From: Bacteroidales bacterium
Lineage (GTDB): Bacteria; Bacteroidota; Bacteroidia; Bacteroidales; PUMT01
Direction: 5' to 3'
NCBI GenBank assembly: GCA_007132715.1
Contig: SLOE01000007.1
Location: forward strand, 1 to 43,174
DNA length: 43,174 nt
Under the pieces are notes generated by a model that was not told the DNA's origin, did no database searches, and saw only the letters and a list, made by a program, of their open reading frames with translations. Each line of letters starts with the position of its first letter. Within the stretch, counting starts at the first letter, position 1. The position numbers were made by a program, and so were the translations under genes. Of the stretch, positions 33,801-42,011 are shown piece after piece.

Positions 33801-36182
33801 ATGATAAGAACAGTAATGATCATCATCTCCGTTGTCTTTTGCCATTTACCGGGCAACGGCCAGCAAGGGTCTTCGCCAGTTGAGGATGCCGGACTAAAAC
33901 TACATGAGTTTACATCTTTTACAGCACCGCAGAAAATTTATATTCACCAGAACAAAAACCATTACAGCGCCGGAGATATACTGTGGTTCAAGGTCTATCT
34001 GATGGACGGTTCACTGCATGTGCCCGACACTGTCAAAACCAATGTCTATGTCGACCTTATAGGTAGCAGCGGCACCCTGATGGGTACCAGGGTACTGCTT
34101 GCCGAAAATGGTTTTGCCGAAGGGGACTTCAACCTGGCACGGAACATTCCCGACGGTAATTACAGGATCAGGGCCTATACCGACTGGATGAAGAATTTTG
34201 GAGAAGAGTTCTACTATTCGAGCTACTTTTACATTCAGAACAGCAGTTATGCCGATATTGTCCCCAGGGCTGAGGTACGTGCAAACAGGCGGTTCAACAG
34301 GAATATCGATGACCTTGGAGAAACCGGCAGCATAGTATTCTTCCCCGAAGGGGGGCGGATGGTTGAAGGGGTACAAGGCCGTGTCGCCTTCAGGGCTTTT
34401 GACGGACTGGGCAAGGGACTTGATGCAACCGGTGAGGTAATTGATGAAGGCTCGGGTGTAGTCGCCACATTCAGCACTGATCAGAAGGGCACCGGCAGGT
34501 TTGAGATAACCCCGGCTGCCGGATCCCGGTATATGGCCAGGGTATCGTTCGGAAATGGCCGGCCGCAGGAGTTCAGCCTTCCTGAACCGCTGGCTGAGGG
34601 TGTCGCTTTAAGGGTTGATCAGGATAATGACTACCTGCGTGTTAGTGTCAATTCAACATACTCTGAATCACATCCCAATTACTCGGAGGAGGTCGTCCTG
34701 GTGGCACATGTCCGGGGAATTGCCGTAACAGGCCAGGTGGCTACATTAAATGACGGCAGGGCTGGTGTGGATTTCCCGCTTGAATCCTTTAAGACCGGCG
34801 TGGCTCATATTACCGCTTTTACCCCCGGAATGGTGCCGCTTGCTGAAAGGCTGGTCTTTATAAACCATGACGATGCCCTGGTTTTTTATCCCGAAATGGC
34901 AAGGCAGGAAGTTGGAAACAGGGAATACTATGTCCTGGGTATAGATGTAACAGACAAGGAGGGAGATCCGGTTGAGGGAAGTTTTTCCCTGTCAGTGGTC
35001 CATACTGCCGCGAGCGTGCCTGCGATGCACCGTAATATACTCAGTGAGCTGCTCATGAATTCCGATCTGCCTGGTCTCAAAGGTGCTACATACGATTACC
35101 TTGATCCCGGAAGGGATCTTGAGGAAGCGCTTGATAATACGATGATGACCTACGGATGGCGCCGTTTCATGTGGGAGGACGTTTTGGCGGGTGATATGCC
35201 GGAAATTGAATATTTGCCTTCATCTTCACTGGCTGTCAGCGGTCAGGCAATAGACCCCTCACAGAGCAGGGGGTTATCCAACTATCCGGTTCAGCTTGAG
35301 ATCAGCGGCAGGGATAACGGTGTTTTCGAAACGAAAACTGATAACCAGGGCAGGTTTATCTTCGGTGATCTTGTTTTTCACGATGATGTACGGGTAATCC
35401 TTTCGACCGACAGGCTGATTTCCAACAGGCCCCCCAGGCTGGAACTTGCTACCGGCAGACTTTACGGCCTTGACTATTTTGCCAATGTATTCACATTGCC
35501 GCAAAACATAACAAGCAGGAGCTCGGACTGGGAACGGACTGCGGGCGCCGGACGGTCACCCTATTCTCATGCTGAAAGAGATGCCTCATCTCCCCAGCAG
35601 TACGGGGTGCCGGACCAGACGGTCTACATCGAGCGTGACAGCAAGCAGCCTAACATGTATGACATACTGGTGACCAGGGTACGGGGACTGAATCATAACC
35701 TCCAGTTCAGGGGGCCGACCAGTGCGTTTTTCAGCAACCGGCCCCTTTTTATGCTTGACGGGACAGAAGTGTCGCAGGAACATTTCATGAACCTTGACCC
35801 CCGGTACATTGAGAGGCTTGAGGTATTCAGCGGTCCCCGGGCTTCGGTTTTCGGGGTCAGGGGAGCTGCCGGCGCCATCCTGGGCTATACCAGACGGGCA
35901 GGAGCTATGGAAGATGCAGTTGCATATGAGGAGTATCTGATCCAGGGGTATCACTCCCCGAGGGAATTCTATACCGACCTTGTGTCATTTTCAGCGAGAA
36001 GTGAGGGGTCGGGTTTTGAGTCAAGGACGATCCATTGGGAACCTAACCTGGTGACAGATGAGGACGGACATGTAATAACAGCTGTACCCGTTTCAGACAC
36101 CCCGGGTATCCTGACCTTCATCATTGAAGGTGCCGGATTTGAAAAAGGGATCGGATACGGGCACTTTACAATAGAGCAATAA
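33801..36182 (+). CDS. Large secreted protein: macroglobulin-like N-terminus and TonB plug domain without barrel (copy 1)
   Basis: The product has 793 residues. After a signal peptide (~1-21) comes a macroglobulin MG2-like domain (~40-150: QKIYIHQNKNHYSAGDILWFKVYL, NVYVDLIG, IPDGNYRIRAYTDWM). Beta domains follow, with a conserved TYGWRRFMWEDVL around 450. Then a carboxypeptidase-regulatory-like segment (SGQAIDPSQSRGLSNYPVQLEI) leads into a TonB plug-like domain (~610-700: MYDILVTRVRGLN, LFMLDGTEVSQEHF, RYIERLEVFSGPRASVFGVRGAAGAI). It ends 95 residues later, without the ~500-residue barrel that a receptor needs. The tail includes YHSPREFYTDL, typical of this Bacteroidota family. Function unknown; it is probably envelope-located. 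It is one of a tandem pair divergent from an ECF sigma factor. Confidence 0.82.
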   Translation: MIRTVMIIISVVFCHLPGNGQQGSSPVEDAGLKLHEFTSFTAPQKIYIHQNKNHYSAGDILWFKVYLMDGSLHVPDTVKTNVYVDLIGSSGTLMGTRVLLAENGFAEGDFNLARNIPDGNYRIRAYTDWMKNFGEEFYYSSYFYIQNSSYADIVPRAEVRANRRFNRNIDDLGETGSIVFFPEGGRMVEGVQGRVAFRAFDGLGKGLDATGEVIDEGSGVVATFSTDQKGTGRFEITPAAGSRYMARVSFGNGRPQEFSLPEPLAEGVALRVDQDNDYLRVSVNSTYSESHPNYSEEVVLVAHVRGIAVTGQVATLNDGRAGVDFPLESFKTGVAHITAFTPGMVPLAERLVFINHDDALVFYPEMARQEVGNREYYVLGIDVTDKEGDPVEGSFSLSVVHTAASVPAMHRNILSELLMNSDLPGLKGATYDYLDPGRDLEEALDNTMMTYGWRRFMWEDVLAGDMPEIEYLPSSSLAVSGQAIDPSQSRGLSNYPVQLEISGRDNGVFETKTDNQGRFIFGDLVFHDDVRVILSTDRLISNRPPRLELATGRLYGLDYFANVFTLPQNITSRSSDWERTAGAGRSPYSHAERDASSPQQYGVPDQTVYIERDSKQPNMYDILVTRVRGLNHNLQFRGPTSAFFSNRPLFMLDGTEVSQEHFMNLDPRYIERLEVFSGPRASVFGVRGAAGAILGYTRRAGAMEDAVAYEEYLIQGYHSPREFYTDLVSFSARSEGSGFESRTIHWEPNLVTDEDGHVITAVPVSDTPGILTFIIEGAGFEKGIGYGHFTIEQ

Positions 36183-36206
36183 ACAGTTAATGATATCCAG
36201 AACCCC

Positions 36207-36225
36207 CCTGCGGGAAGACCGCAGG
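36207..36225 (+). terminator. Hairpin between the two plug-protein genes
   Basis: CCTGCGG (36207-36213) pairs perfectly with CCGCAGG (36219-36225) around GAAGA. It is followed by AATTGTTAATTT rather than a T-run. Lying in the 69-bp gap between the paralogues, it may attenuate transcription of the second gene or protect the upstream mRNA end. Confidence 0.4.
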
Positions 36226-36251
36226 AATTGTTAATTTCAAACTTAATACAG

Positions 36252-38651
36252 ATGAACCGAATAAATGCTTTCGCGTCAGTTCTTTTGGCATTGTCCACTA
36301 TAGCCGCCGTATCTGCCGGAAATTTAACCGGAGATGATCCCGGGGCCAGGCTGGCCGGTTATACAAGGTATACAGCTTCCCATAAGCTTCATATGCATTT
36401 TAACAAGACCGGCTACAGGTCGGGTGAAACCATATGGTTCACGACATACCTTGTCAATGCAGTCACCCACATGCCAGTAGAGGAGAATACCAATGTTTAC
36501 GTTGACCTTATAGGATCAAACGGGGTACTGATGGAAAGGCGGGTACTGCTTTCTGAAAATGGTTCTGCCGAGGGAGATATCAGCCTGCCGGCCGCCCTTC
36601 CTGATGGTAATTATATGCTGCGTGCCTATACGGACTGGATGAAGAATTTCGGGGAGGAGTTTTACTTTACCCGGTATTTTTATATCAGTAACCCGGGGTA
36701 CGATAATATGATACCCCGCTCAGATATGCGGGCCAACAGGAGGTTTAACAGGAGGCTCTCGCAGCTCGAAAGCGATTACACTGTAGCTTTTTTTCCCGAG
36801 GGCGGTCAGATTGCCGGCGGTGTTGCCAACAGGGTTGCCTTTAAGGCAGCAAATGCCCTGGGCGGAGGTGTTGACGCTGAGGGAGTTGTTGTTGACGATC
36901 AAGGAAACGAGATACTTTCGATTAAAACGGTGCATGATGGTATGGGGAGCTTTGAGCTGGAGCCGGAGCCCGGAAGAAACTATCAGGCACGGGTTGTTTT
37001 TGAGGACGGGGGCCGTCCGCAAATTTTTGATCTCCCTGCTGTAAGGCATGGAGGAGTTGCAATGAGGGTCGAGACCCTTGATAAGGAGATCAGGGTCACG
37101 GTCAGTTCAGCCACCAGCGCATCTGACCGGGAGTATTCCGGCAGTTATTATCTCCTTGCCCACACCCGTGGCAGGGTCATTCATTCAGAGCCGGTAAGAC
37201 TTGAGGGAGGGGAAACTGCCGTTACAATATCACAGGGCAGGTTTCCTGCCGGTATTACTCATATAACATTATTCAATGCGGACAACCGTCCGGTTGCCGA
37301 GAGACTTGCATTTGTGAACAGGGATGAAAGTTTTCTGATAAACCTCCGTGTATTCAAGGTGGACCATGAGGGACAGGAATACCTGGCACTCCGTGCCGAG
37401 GTGACCGATGACATGGGGCAGGAGGTAGACGGTCACTTTTCAATGTCGGTACTGGGCGGCGGGTTTGCACCTCCCGGATCGACTGGCAATATCCTGTCAA
37501 ATTACCTGCTGACTTCCGATCTGCAGGGTGTTATAGCCAATCCGCAGGATTATCTTGATCCGGAAAAGGAACTTGACAGGGAGCTGGACCTGCTCCTGAT
37601 GACACATGGATGGAGAAGATTTGAATGGCAGGAGGTGCTGACAGGTGAGTTGCAGGAACTTCCCCACGATCCTGCATCCAGCCTCTCGATATCGGGCAGG
37701 ATTACTGATCCGGCCAGGAATGAACCTGTCAGTAACCATTTCGTTGAACTGAAGGTGCTTGGCGGACATGATGATACCTATAGCACCCGGACTGACGGGA
37801 GGGGCGTCTTTGTTTTTGACGGACTGGAGTATCCGGATGTATTCCGGGTAGAGATAGGGAGTCCCAGGCTGGCAGGTGACTATCCCCCCGAGATCGAACT
37901 TCACAGGACCCCGGTAAGGGGGTATGATTACACACCCAATATATACACCGCCGAGGAGCAGATTACACGCACAGGCAGGAACTGGCAGCGTGTGGCCGAT
38001 GCAGGGCGCTCACCCTATGCTGAAACCAGGGAACGCAGACGGTCACCTCAGCGTTACGGTATACCTGACCAGACAATTTATATTGACAGGGAAACTGTCA
38101 CCCAGAGGACAGTATTCGATATACTTGTTGAAAGGGCACAGGGACTCCAGGTATACGGAAACCAGCTGATGTTCAGGGGCCCCACCAGCATTAACCTTAG
38201 CTCGGAACCCATGTTTATGCTTGACGGGGCCCAGACAGGCAGGGACGTGGTCCTTGGTTACAGTCCCCGCGAGATAGACCGCATTGAGATCTTCAGGGGA
38301 TCCAGTGCCGCAACATTCGGGGTCAGGGGTGCAGCAGGGGTTATCGTTGCCTACACCAGGCAGGCCGGTGACAAGGGTTTTCAGGACACCAGGGAATTTA
38401 TTATAAATGGATACCATTCGCCAAGGGAGTTCTATTCTGACTTCCTGGCCGCTCCTTCGGCCGTGATTCTGAATGAGCAAACAGCCACCACTCTTTACTG
38501 GGAAACAGACCTTCTTGGAGGAGATGAGGAAGATGACAATCTTGTCATGCTTCCGTTGTCAGACGGTCTCAAACGGATGAAGATACTTATCGAGGGAATA
38601 GGAAGGTACGGAGGGATGGTTACCGGCGAGTATACCATTGAGCTGCAATAA
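36252..38651 (+). CDS. Large secreted protein: macroglobulin-like N-terminus and TonB plug domain without barrel (copy 2)
   Basis: The product has 799 residues from ATG 36252 (MNRINAFASVLLALSTIAAVSAG, a good signal peptide). A TTG at 36228 would add eight residues and is rejected. It is a full-length paralogue of the preceding gene: MG2-like start (HKLHMHFNKTGYRSGETIWFTTYL, NVYVDLIG, LPDGNYMLRAYTDWMKNFGEEFY), THGWRRFEWQEVL, regulatory-like domain, and plug (VFDILVERAQGLQ, MFMLDGAQTGRDV, REIDRIEIFRGSSAATFGVRGAAGVIVAYTRQ). It again has no barrel, so absence of the barrel is a property of the family and not a truncation. It is 69 bp downstream of copy 1 and shares its transcript. A strong terminator follows. 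Confidence 0.82.
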   Translation: MNRINAFASVLLALSTIAAVSAGNLTGDDPGARLAGYTRYTASHKLHMHFNKTGYRSGETIWFTTYLVNAVTHMPVEENTNVYVDLIGSNGVLMERRVLLSENGSAEGDISLPAALPDGNYMLRAYTDWMKNFGEEFYFTRYFYISNPGYDNMIPRSDMRANRRFNRRLSQLESDYTVAFFPEGGQIAGGVANRVAFKAANALGGGVDAEGVVVDDQGNEILSIKTVHDGMGSFELEPEPGRNYQARVVFEDGGRPQIFDLPAVRHGGVAMRVETLDKEIRVTVSSATSASDREYSGSYYLLAHTRGRVIHSEPVRLEGGETAVTISQGRFPAGITHITLFNADNRPVAERLAFVNRDESFLINLRVFKVDHEGQEYLALRAEVTDDMGQEVDGHFSMSVLGGGFAPPGSTGNILSNYLLTSDLQGVIANPQDYLDPEKELDRELDLLLMTHGWRRFEWQEVLTGELQELPHDPASSLSISGRITDPARNEPVSNHFVELKVLGGHDDTYSTRTDGRGVFVFDGLEYPDVFRVEIGSPRLAGDYPPEIELHRTPVRGYDYTPNIYTAEEQITRTGRNWQRVADAGRSPYAETRERRRSPQRYGIPDQTIYIDRETVTQRTVFDILVERAQGLQVYGNQLMFRGPTSINLSSEPMFMLDGAQTGRDVVLGYSPREIDRIEIFRGSSAATFGVRGAAGVIVAYTRQAGDKGFQDTREFIINGYHSPREFYSDFLAAPSAVILNEQTATTLYWETDLLGGDEEDDNLVMLPLSDGLKRMKILIEGIGRYGGMVTGEYTIELQ

Positions 38652-38677
38652 TTTTGTCCTGTTGATTCAGGATGAAA

Positions 38678-38709
38678 AAAGAAGCCCGGCGTTGTCGCCG
38701 GGCTTCTTT
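38678..38709. terminator. Strong bidirectional terminator between plug-protein copy 2 and lpdA
   Basis: A 14-bp perfect stem (38678-38691 with 38696-38709) closes on a TTGT loop; its core is GCCCGGCG/CGCCGGGC. Reading the minus strand, the arm is followed by a run of T, making it an excellent terminator for lpdA and the importer genes. On the plus strand TTTATAT follows. It is placed 27 bp after the plug-protein stop codon and 88 bp after the lpdA stop. Confidence 0.9.
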
Positions 38710-38796
38710 ATATGTCATTGTCACGACTGCTTATTATTTCCGGTCTTCCAGAGTATGATTTTAATTTGTCAGTAATAAGAGTCTTTTACAGGGCTG

Positions 38797-40188
38797 CTAC
38801 AGGTGGATAACCTCGTCCCAGGCTGCGGCTGCGGCTTCCATTACCGCCTCCGACATGGTAGGGTGGGGGTGTACCGATTTAATGATCTCGTGCCCCGTGG
38901 TCTCAAGCTTTCGTGCAACAACAATCTCTGCGATCATCTCGGTAACATTTGCGCCTATCATGTGCGCACCGAGCAGCTCACCGTACTTTGCATCAAAAAT
39001 AAGCTTCACAAAACCCTCTTTCTCGCCGGCTGCACTTGCCTTTCCCGAAGCGGTGAACGGAAATTTGCCCACCTTTATGTCAAGCCCCTTTTCGCTGGCT
39101 GATTTTTCGGTCATACCTACGGAGGCCACTTCGGGTCCTGTATACACGCACGAGGGGATATTGTCATAGTTAAGGGGCTCCGGTTCAAGTCCCCCGATCT
39201 TCTCAACGCAGATGATACCTTCGGCCGATGCAACATGTGCCAGCGCCGGTCCGCCAACAATATCGCCTATGGCATATACACCTTCCATGCTGGTTCGGTA
39301 AAACTCATCAACCTTCACCCTTTCACCGTCCATTTCAACTTTGTTTTCCTCCAGTCCGATCCCCGAAGTATTGGGGGTGATGCCGACAGCAGATAGAATG
39401 ATCTCCGCCTCTATTTTCTCCTCCCCCTTTTTCGTTTTGACCCTTGCAGTGCAGACATTGCCTTTGACCTCTGCACCCTCAATTGAAGAGCCTGTCATAA
39501 CTTTCATTCCCATTTTCCTGAATGACCTGCCAAGCTGTGCTGACACCTCCTCATCCTCCAGGGGCACTATTGAGTCCATGTACTCGACCAGGGTCACCTG
39601 GGTTCCCATTGAAGCATAGAACCAGGCAAATTCGCTTCCAATGGCACCTGAGCCGGCAACTATCATCGATTTTGGAAGTTTATCCAGTGTCATTGCTTCC
39701 CTGTAGCCGATGATCTTTTTACCGTCCTGCCTGAGTGAGGGCAGTTCCCGGGAGCGTGCACCGGTGGCCAGTATTATTTGTTTGGCGGTGGTTGTGGAGG
39801 AGGATTTGCCGTCCGTTTTCACTTCAACCGTGTTTTTCCCTGCCAGCCTGCCATAGCCGCTGATCACCTCTATCTTGTTTTTCTTCATAAGATACTGAAC
39901 ACCCTTGCTCATTCCTTCGGCAACCTTCCGGCTCCTTTCAACGACCGCAGGGAAATCCGGCTTTGCTTCGCCCCTTGTTTTAATGCCATAATCAGAGGCA
40001 TGTTTAAGGTAATTGAATACCTGCGCGCTTTTAAGCAGCGATTTGGTCGGTATGCAGCCCCAGTTGAGGCATACCCCTCCCAGTTCTTCCTTTTCAACAA
40101 TGGCCACTTTCATTTTCAGCTGGCTGGCCCTTATAGCGGCTACATAACCGCCCGGTCCGCTTCCTATTACAATCAGGTCGTATTGCAT
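38797..40188 (-). CDS. lpdA: Dihydrolipoyl dehydrogenase
   Basis: The product has 463 residues and is an FAD-dependent disulfide oxidoreductase, the E3 component of 2-oxo-acid dehydrogenase complexes or of the glycine cleavage system. The FAD motif GSGPGGYVAAI is at 9-19. The redox-active disulfide is C40 and C45 (GGVCLNWGCIPTKSLL). The NAD-binding motif (VAGSGAIGSEFAWFYASMG) and the C-terminal catalytic HPHPTMSEAVMEAA are present. Length is normal. It follows the znuB-type permease by 23 bp on the same strand, though the function is unrelated; no E1 or E2 subunit gene is in the window. The C-terminus is slightly alanine-rich (EAAAAAW). Confidence 0.95.
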   Translation of the reverse strand: MQYDLIVIGSGPGGYVAAIRASQLKMKVAIVEKEELGGVCLNWGCIPTKSLLKSAQVFNYLKHASDYGIKTRGEAKPDFPAVVERSRKVAEGMSKGVQYLMKKNKIEVISGYGRLAGKNTVEVKTDGKSSSTTTAKQIILATGARSRELPSLRQDGKKIIGYREAMTLDKLPKSMIVAGSGAIGSEFAWFYASMGTQVTLVEYMDSIVPLEDEEVSAQLGRSFRKMGMKVMTGSSIEGAEVKGNVCTARVKTKKGEEKIEAEIILSAVGITPNTSGIGLEENKVEMDGERVKVDEFYRTSMEGVYAIGDIVGGPALAHVASAEGIICVEKIGGLEPEPLNYDNIPSCVYTGPEVASVGMTEKSASEKGLDIKVGKFPFTASGKASAAGEKEGFVKLIFDAKYGELLGAHMIGANVTEMIAEIVVARKLETTGHEIIKSVHPHPTMSEAVMEAAAAAWDEVIHL

Positions 40189-40211
40189 GGTTTTATGTAT
40201 TTTATTAACAA

Positions 40212-41075
40212 TCAGTCCGTTTCTACCGGTTCGTTCCGGTATGATGTTTTCACCTTCAGGGAGTTTACAATAATACTCAACAATTTGGCAATAATAAAGG
40301 CAAATATAAGCGACATAATTACCGAGGCCCCGGAAGGTATATTGTAGTTGTATGATATCATAAGTCCCGCAAAGGTACCCATGAAGGCAATTATTACCGA
40401 GATCAGCATGATTTTGCCGAATTTCGTGGTAAAGAGGTTAGCTATTGTCTGCGGTATGGTAAGCAGCGATATCACCAGGATAATACCCGCCACTTTTATG
40501 CTCAGTACAATTGTGGCTGCCACAAGGCTTATGAGCAGGTAGTTGACAAGCTGTACCGGGGCCCTGTGGGTCCTGGCATACTCCTGGTCGAACGATATGA
40601 ACAGTATAACCTTGTAAAACAGCAGGAAGAACAGTGACACCACCACCGTAAGAGCCAGCATCATCCAGATGTCGGCAGGCGATACGGTAAGGAGGCTTCC
40701 GAAGAGGTATCCCATCAGGTTGGGTGCATAGCCGGGTGCGAGGAAAATGAAAATAATACCCAATGCCATTCCGAAAGACCAGAATATGCCGATTAGCGAG
40801 TCTTCCCTCACATCAGCCTTTTTAGACAGAAACTCTATGCCCAGGGCAGAAAGCACGGCAAAGACCGTTGCCGACAGAACCGGATTAATCCCGAAAAAGT
40901 AACCAACGCCTATCCCGCCGAAGGAGGCATGGGTAATTCCCCCGCTTATAAAGACCAGCCGTCTTGATACTATATAGGTGCCGATTATGCCGCAGTTGAT
41001 GCTGGTAAGAACAGATGCCAGGAGGGCATTTGTAAAGAACCGGTATTGAAGAAGTTCGAAAAATGATTCGGCCAT
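40212..41075 (-). CDS. znuB: Zinc/manganese-type ABC importer, permease
   Basis: The product has 287 residues and about eight hydrophobic helices, typical of the ABC-3 family of metal permeases. Signatures: GIIGTYIVSRRLVFISGGITHASFGGIG (~28-55), RDxxxGIFWSFGMALGIIFI type helix pair, and VAGIILVISLLTIPQTIANLF. It is the inner-membrane channel for zinc, manganese or iron(II). It starts 2 bp after the ATP-binding gene, indicating tight coupling. The substrate cannot be told from this subunit; zinc is preferred because of the ZnuD-like receptors nearby. MntB or TroC-type is the alternative. Confidence 0.9.
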   Translation of the reverse strand: MAESFFELLQYRFFTNALLASVLTSINCGIIGTYIVSRRLVFISGGITHASFGGIGVGYFFGINPVLSATVFAVLSALGIEFLSKKADVREDSLIGIFWSFGMALGIIFIFLAPGYAPNLMGYLFGSLLTVSPADIWMMLALTVVVSLFFLLFYKVILFISFDQEYARTHRAPVQLVNYLLISLVAATIVLSIKVAGIILVISLLTIPQTIANLFTTKFGKIMLISVIIAFMGTFAGLMISYNYNIPSGASVIMSLIFAFIIAKLLSIIVNSLKVKTSYRNEPVETD

Positions 41076-41077
41076 TC

Positions 41078-41833
41078 TCAGTGATTGTGGGTTTTAAGAA
41101 CGGTATGCGGCACATCACCGTGTGTAATGATCTGGATCGGGCAGTTGTATGCTGCAAGCTGCTCCTGCGTTATGGTGCTGTGAGGATGATAATGCAGATC
41201 GCGGTTAACACATGCTATGGTCTTCACATACCATGTTATGGTACCCACATCATGCGAAACCACGATGATCGCCATATCATCGTTAAGTTCCTTTAGTATC
41301 TCATAGAAATCTGTTTCAAATTTAGTGTCGACAAAGGTACTGGGCTCATCAAGCATCAAGAGCCTTGGCGATGAGATGATGGCCCGGCACAGGTAAACAC
41401 GCTGAAGCTGTCCTCCCGAAAGTTTGCCGACTGTTTTGTCCCTCAGGTTGTGAACACCCATTTTTTCGAGCATCTCCAGGGCAAGCTTTTTTTGCTTCCC
41501 TGAATAGCGCCCCAGTATTCCCTCCTTGCTCATCAGTCCGCTAAGCACTACGTCGGTTACCGAAATGGGGAAGCGGGTATCGATCCGGTTGATCTGGGGC
41601 AGGTACCCGATAATATTGCCATGGCTGCTTTCCTGTCCGTTAAAGAATGTGACGCTCCCCTTGTACGGACGTATTAATCCCAGTACCACCCTCAGCAGGG
41701 TCGTTTTGCCGCCTCCGTTGGGACCAATGATACCGATAAAATCGTGATCATTGACCACGAGATTTACATCCCTGAGGATCACCTCACCGGTATACCCGGC
41801 CGAAACGTTTTTCAGCTCTACTATCTTACCCAT
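41078..41833 (-). CDS. znuC: Zinc/manganese-type ABC importer, ATP-binding protein
   Basis: The product has 251 residues and is the cytoplasmic ATPase that powers the importer. Walker A is GPNGGGKTT (37-45). The Q-loop region is GYLPQINRIDTRFPISVTDVVLSGL, diagnostic of metal importers. The signature is LSGGQLQRVYLCRAI, Walker B LLMLDEPSTFVD, and the switch histidine is in VVSHDVG. The C-terminus has a few extra histidines (HYHPHS, THGDVPHTVLKTHNH), perhaps metal-responsive. The ATG is preceded by four extra copies of a 38-bp repeat which fills the gap to znuA; the start codon is the end of the first repeat unit. There is a 2-bp gap to the permease gene. Confidence 0.92.
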   Translation of the reverse strand: MGKIVELKNVSAGYTGEVILRDVNLVVNDHDFIGIIGPNGGGKTTLLRVVLGLIRPYKGSVTFFNGQESSHGNIIGYLPQINRIDTRFPISVTDVVLSGLMSKEGILGRYSGKQKKLALEMLEKMGVHNLRDKTVGKLSGGQLQRVYLCRAIISSPRLLMLDEPSTFVDTKFETDFYEILKELNDDMAIIVVSHDVGTITWYVKTIACVNRDLHYHPHSTITQEQLAAYNCPIQIITHGDVPHTVLKTHNH

Positions 41834-42011
41834 CGGACAAATTTGTTGCTCTTTTTTTACTCATCTGTCCTGTCCATCGGACAAACCTGCTACTCTTTAT
41901 GGATCAACAGCCCATCATGCAAACCTGCTACTCTTTATGGATCATCTGCCCATCATACAAACCTGCTACTCTTTATGGATCATCTGCCCATCATACAAAC
42001 CGGCTACTCTT
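41831..42011 (-). repeat. Tandem 38-bp repeat between znuA and znuC
   Basis: Three full 38-bp units (41875-41912, 41913-41950, 41951-41988) are flanked by a divergent 44-bp first unit (41831-41874) that ends at the znuC start codon, and a partial unit (from 41989) that overlaps the last codons of znuA. On the minus strand each unit contains AAAGAGTAGCAGGTTTG, equal to the znuA stop-codon context, and then an ATG in the position of the znuC start. The array therefore multiplied the original short znuA/znuC junction. It holds only tiny open frames (for example ATG-GGC-AGA-TGA). Confidence 0.85.

Noticed and set aside
33801-38651. Plug proteins as pseudogenes of TonB receptors that lost the barrel
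   Set aside because: Both paralogues end at the same place with a conserved tail and intact frames, so this is the natural architecture.
41831-42011. Possible CRISPR array or small peptide gene between znuA and znuC
   Set aside because: 38-bp units follow each other directly; the 93-112-residue + strand frames across it merely read through the repeat and have no ribosome-binding site or family similarity.
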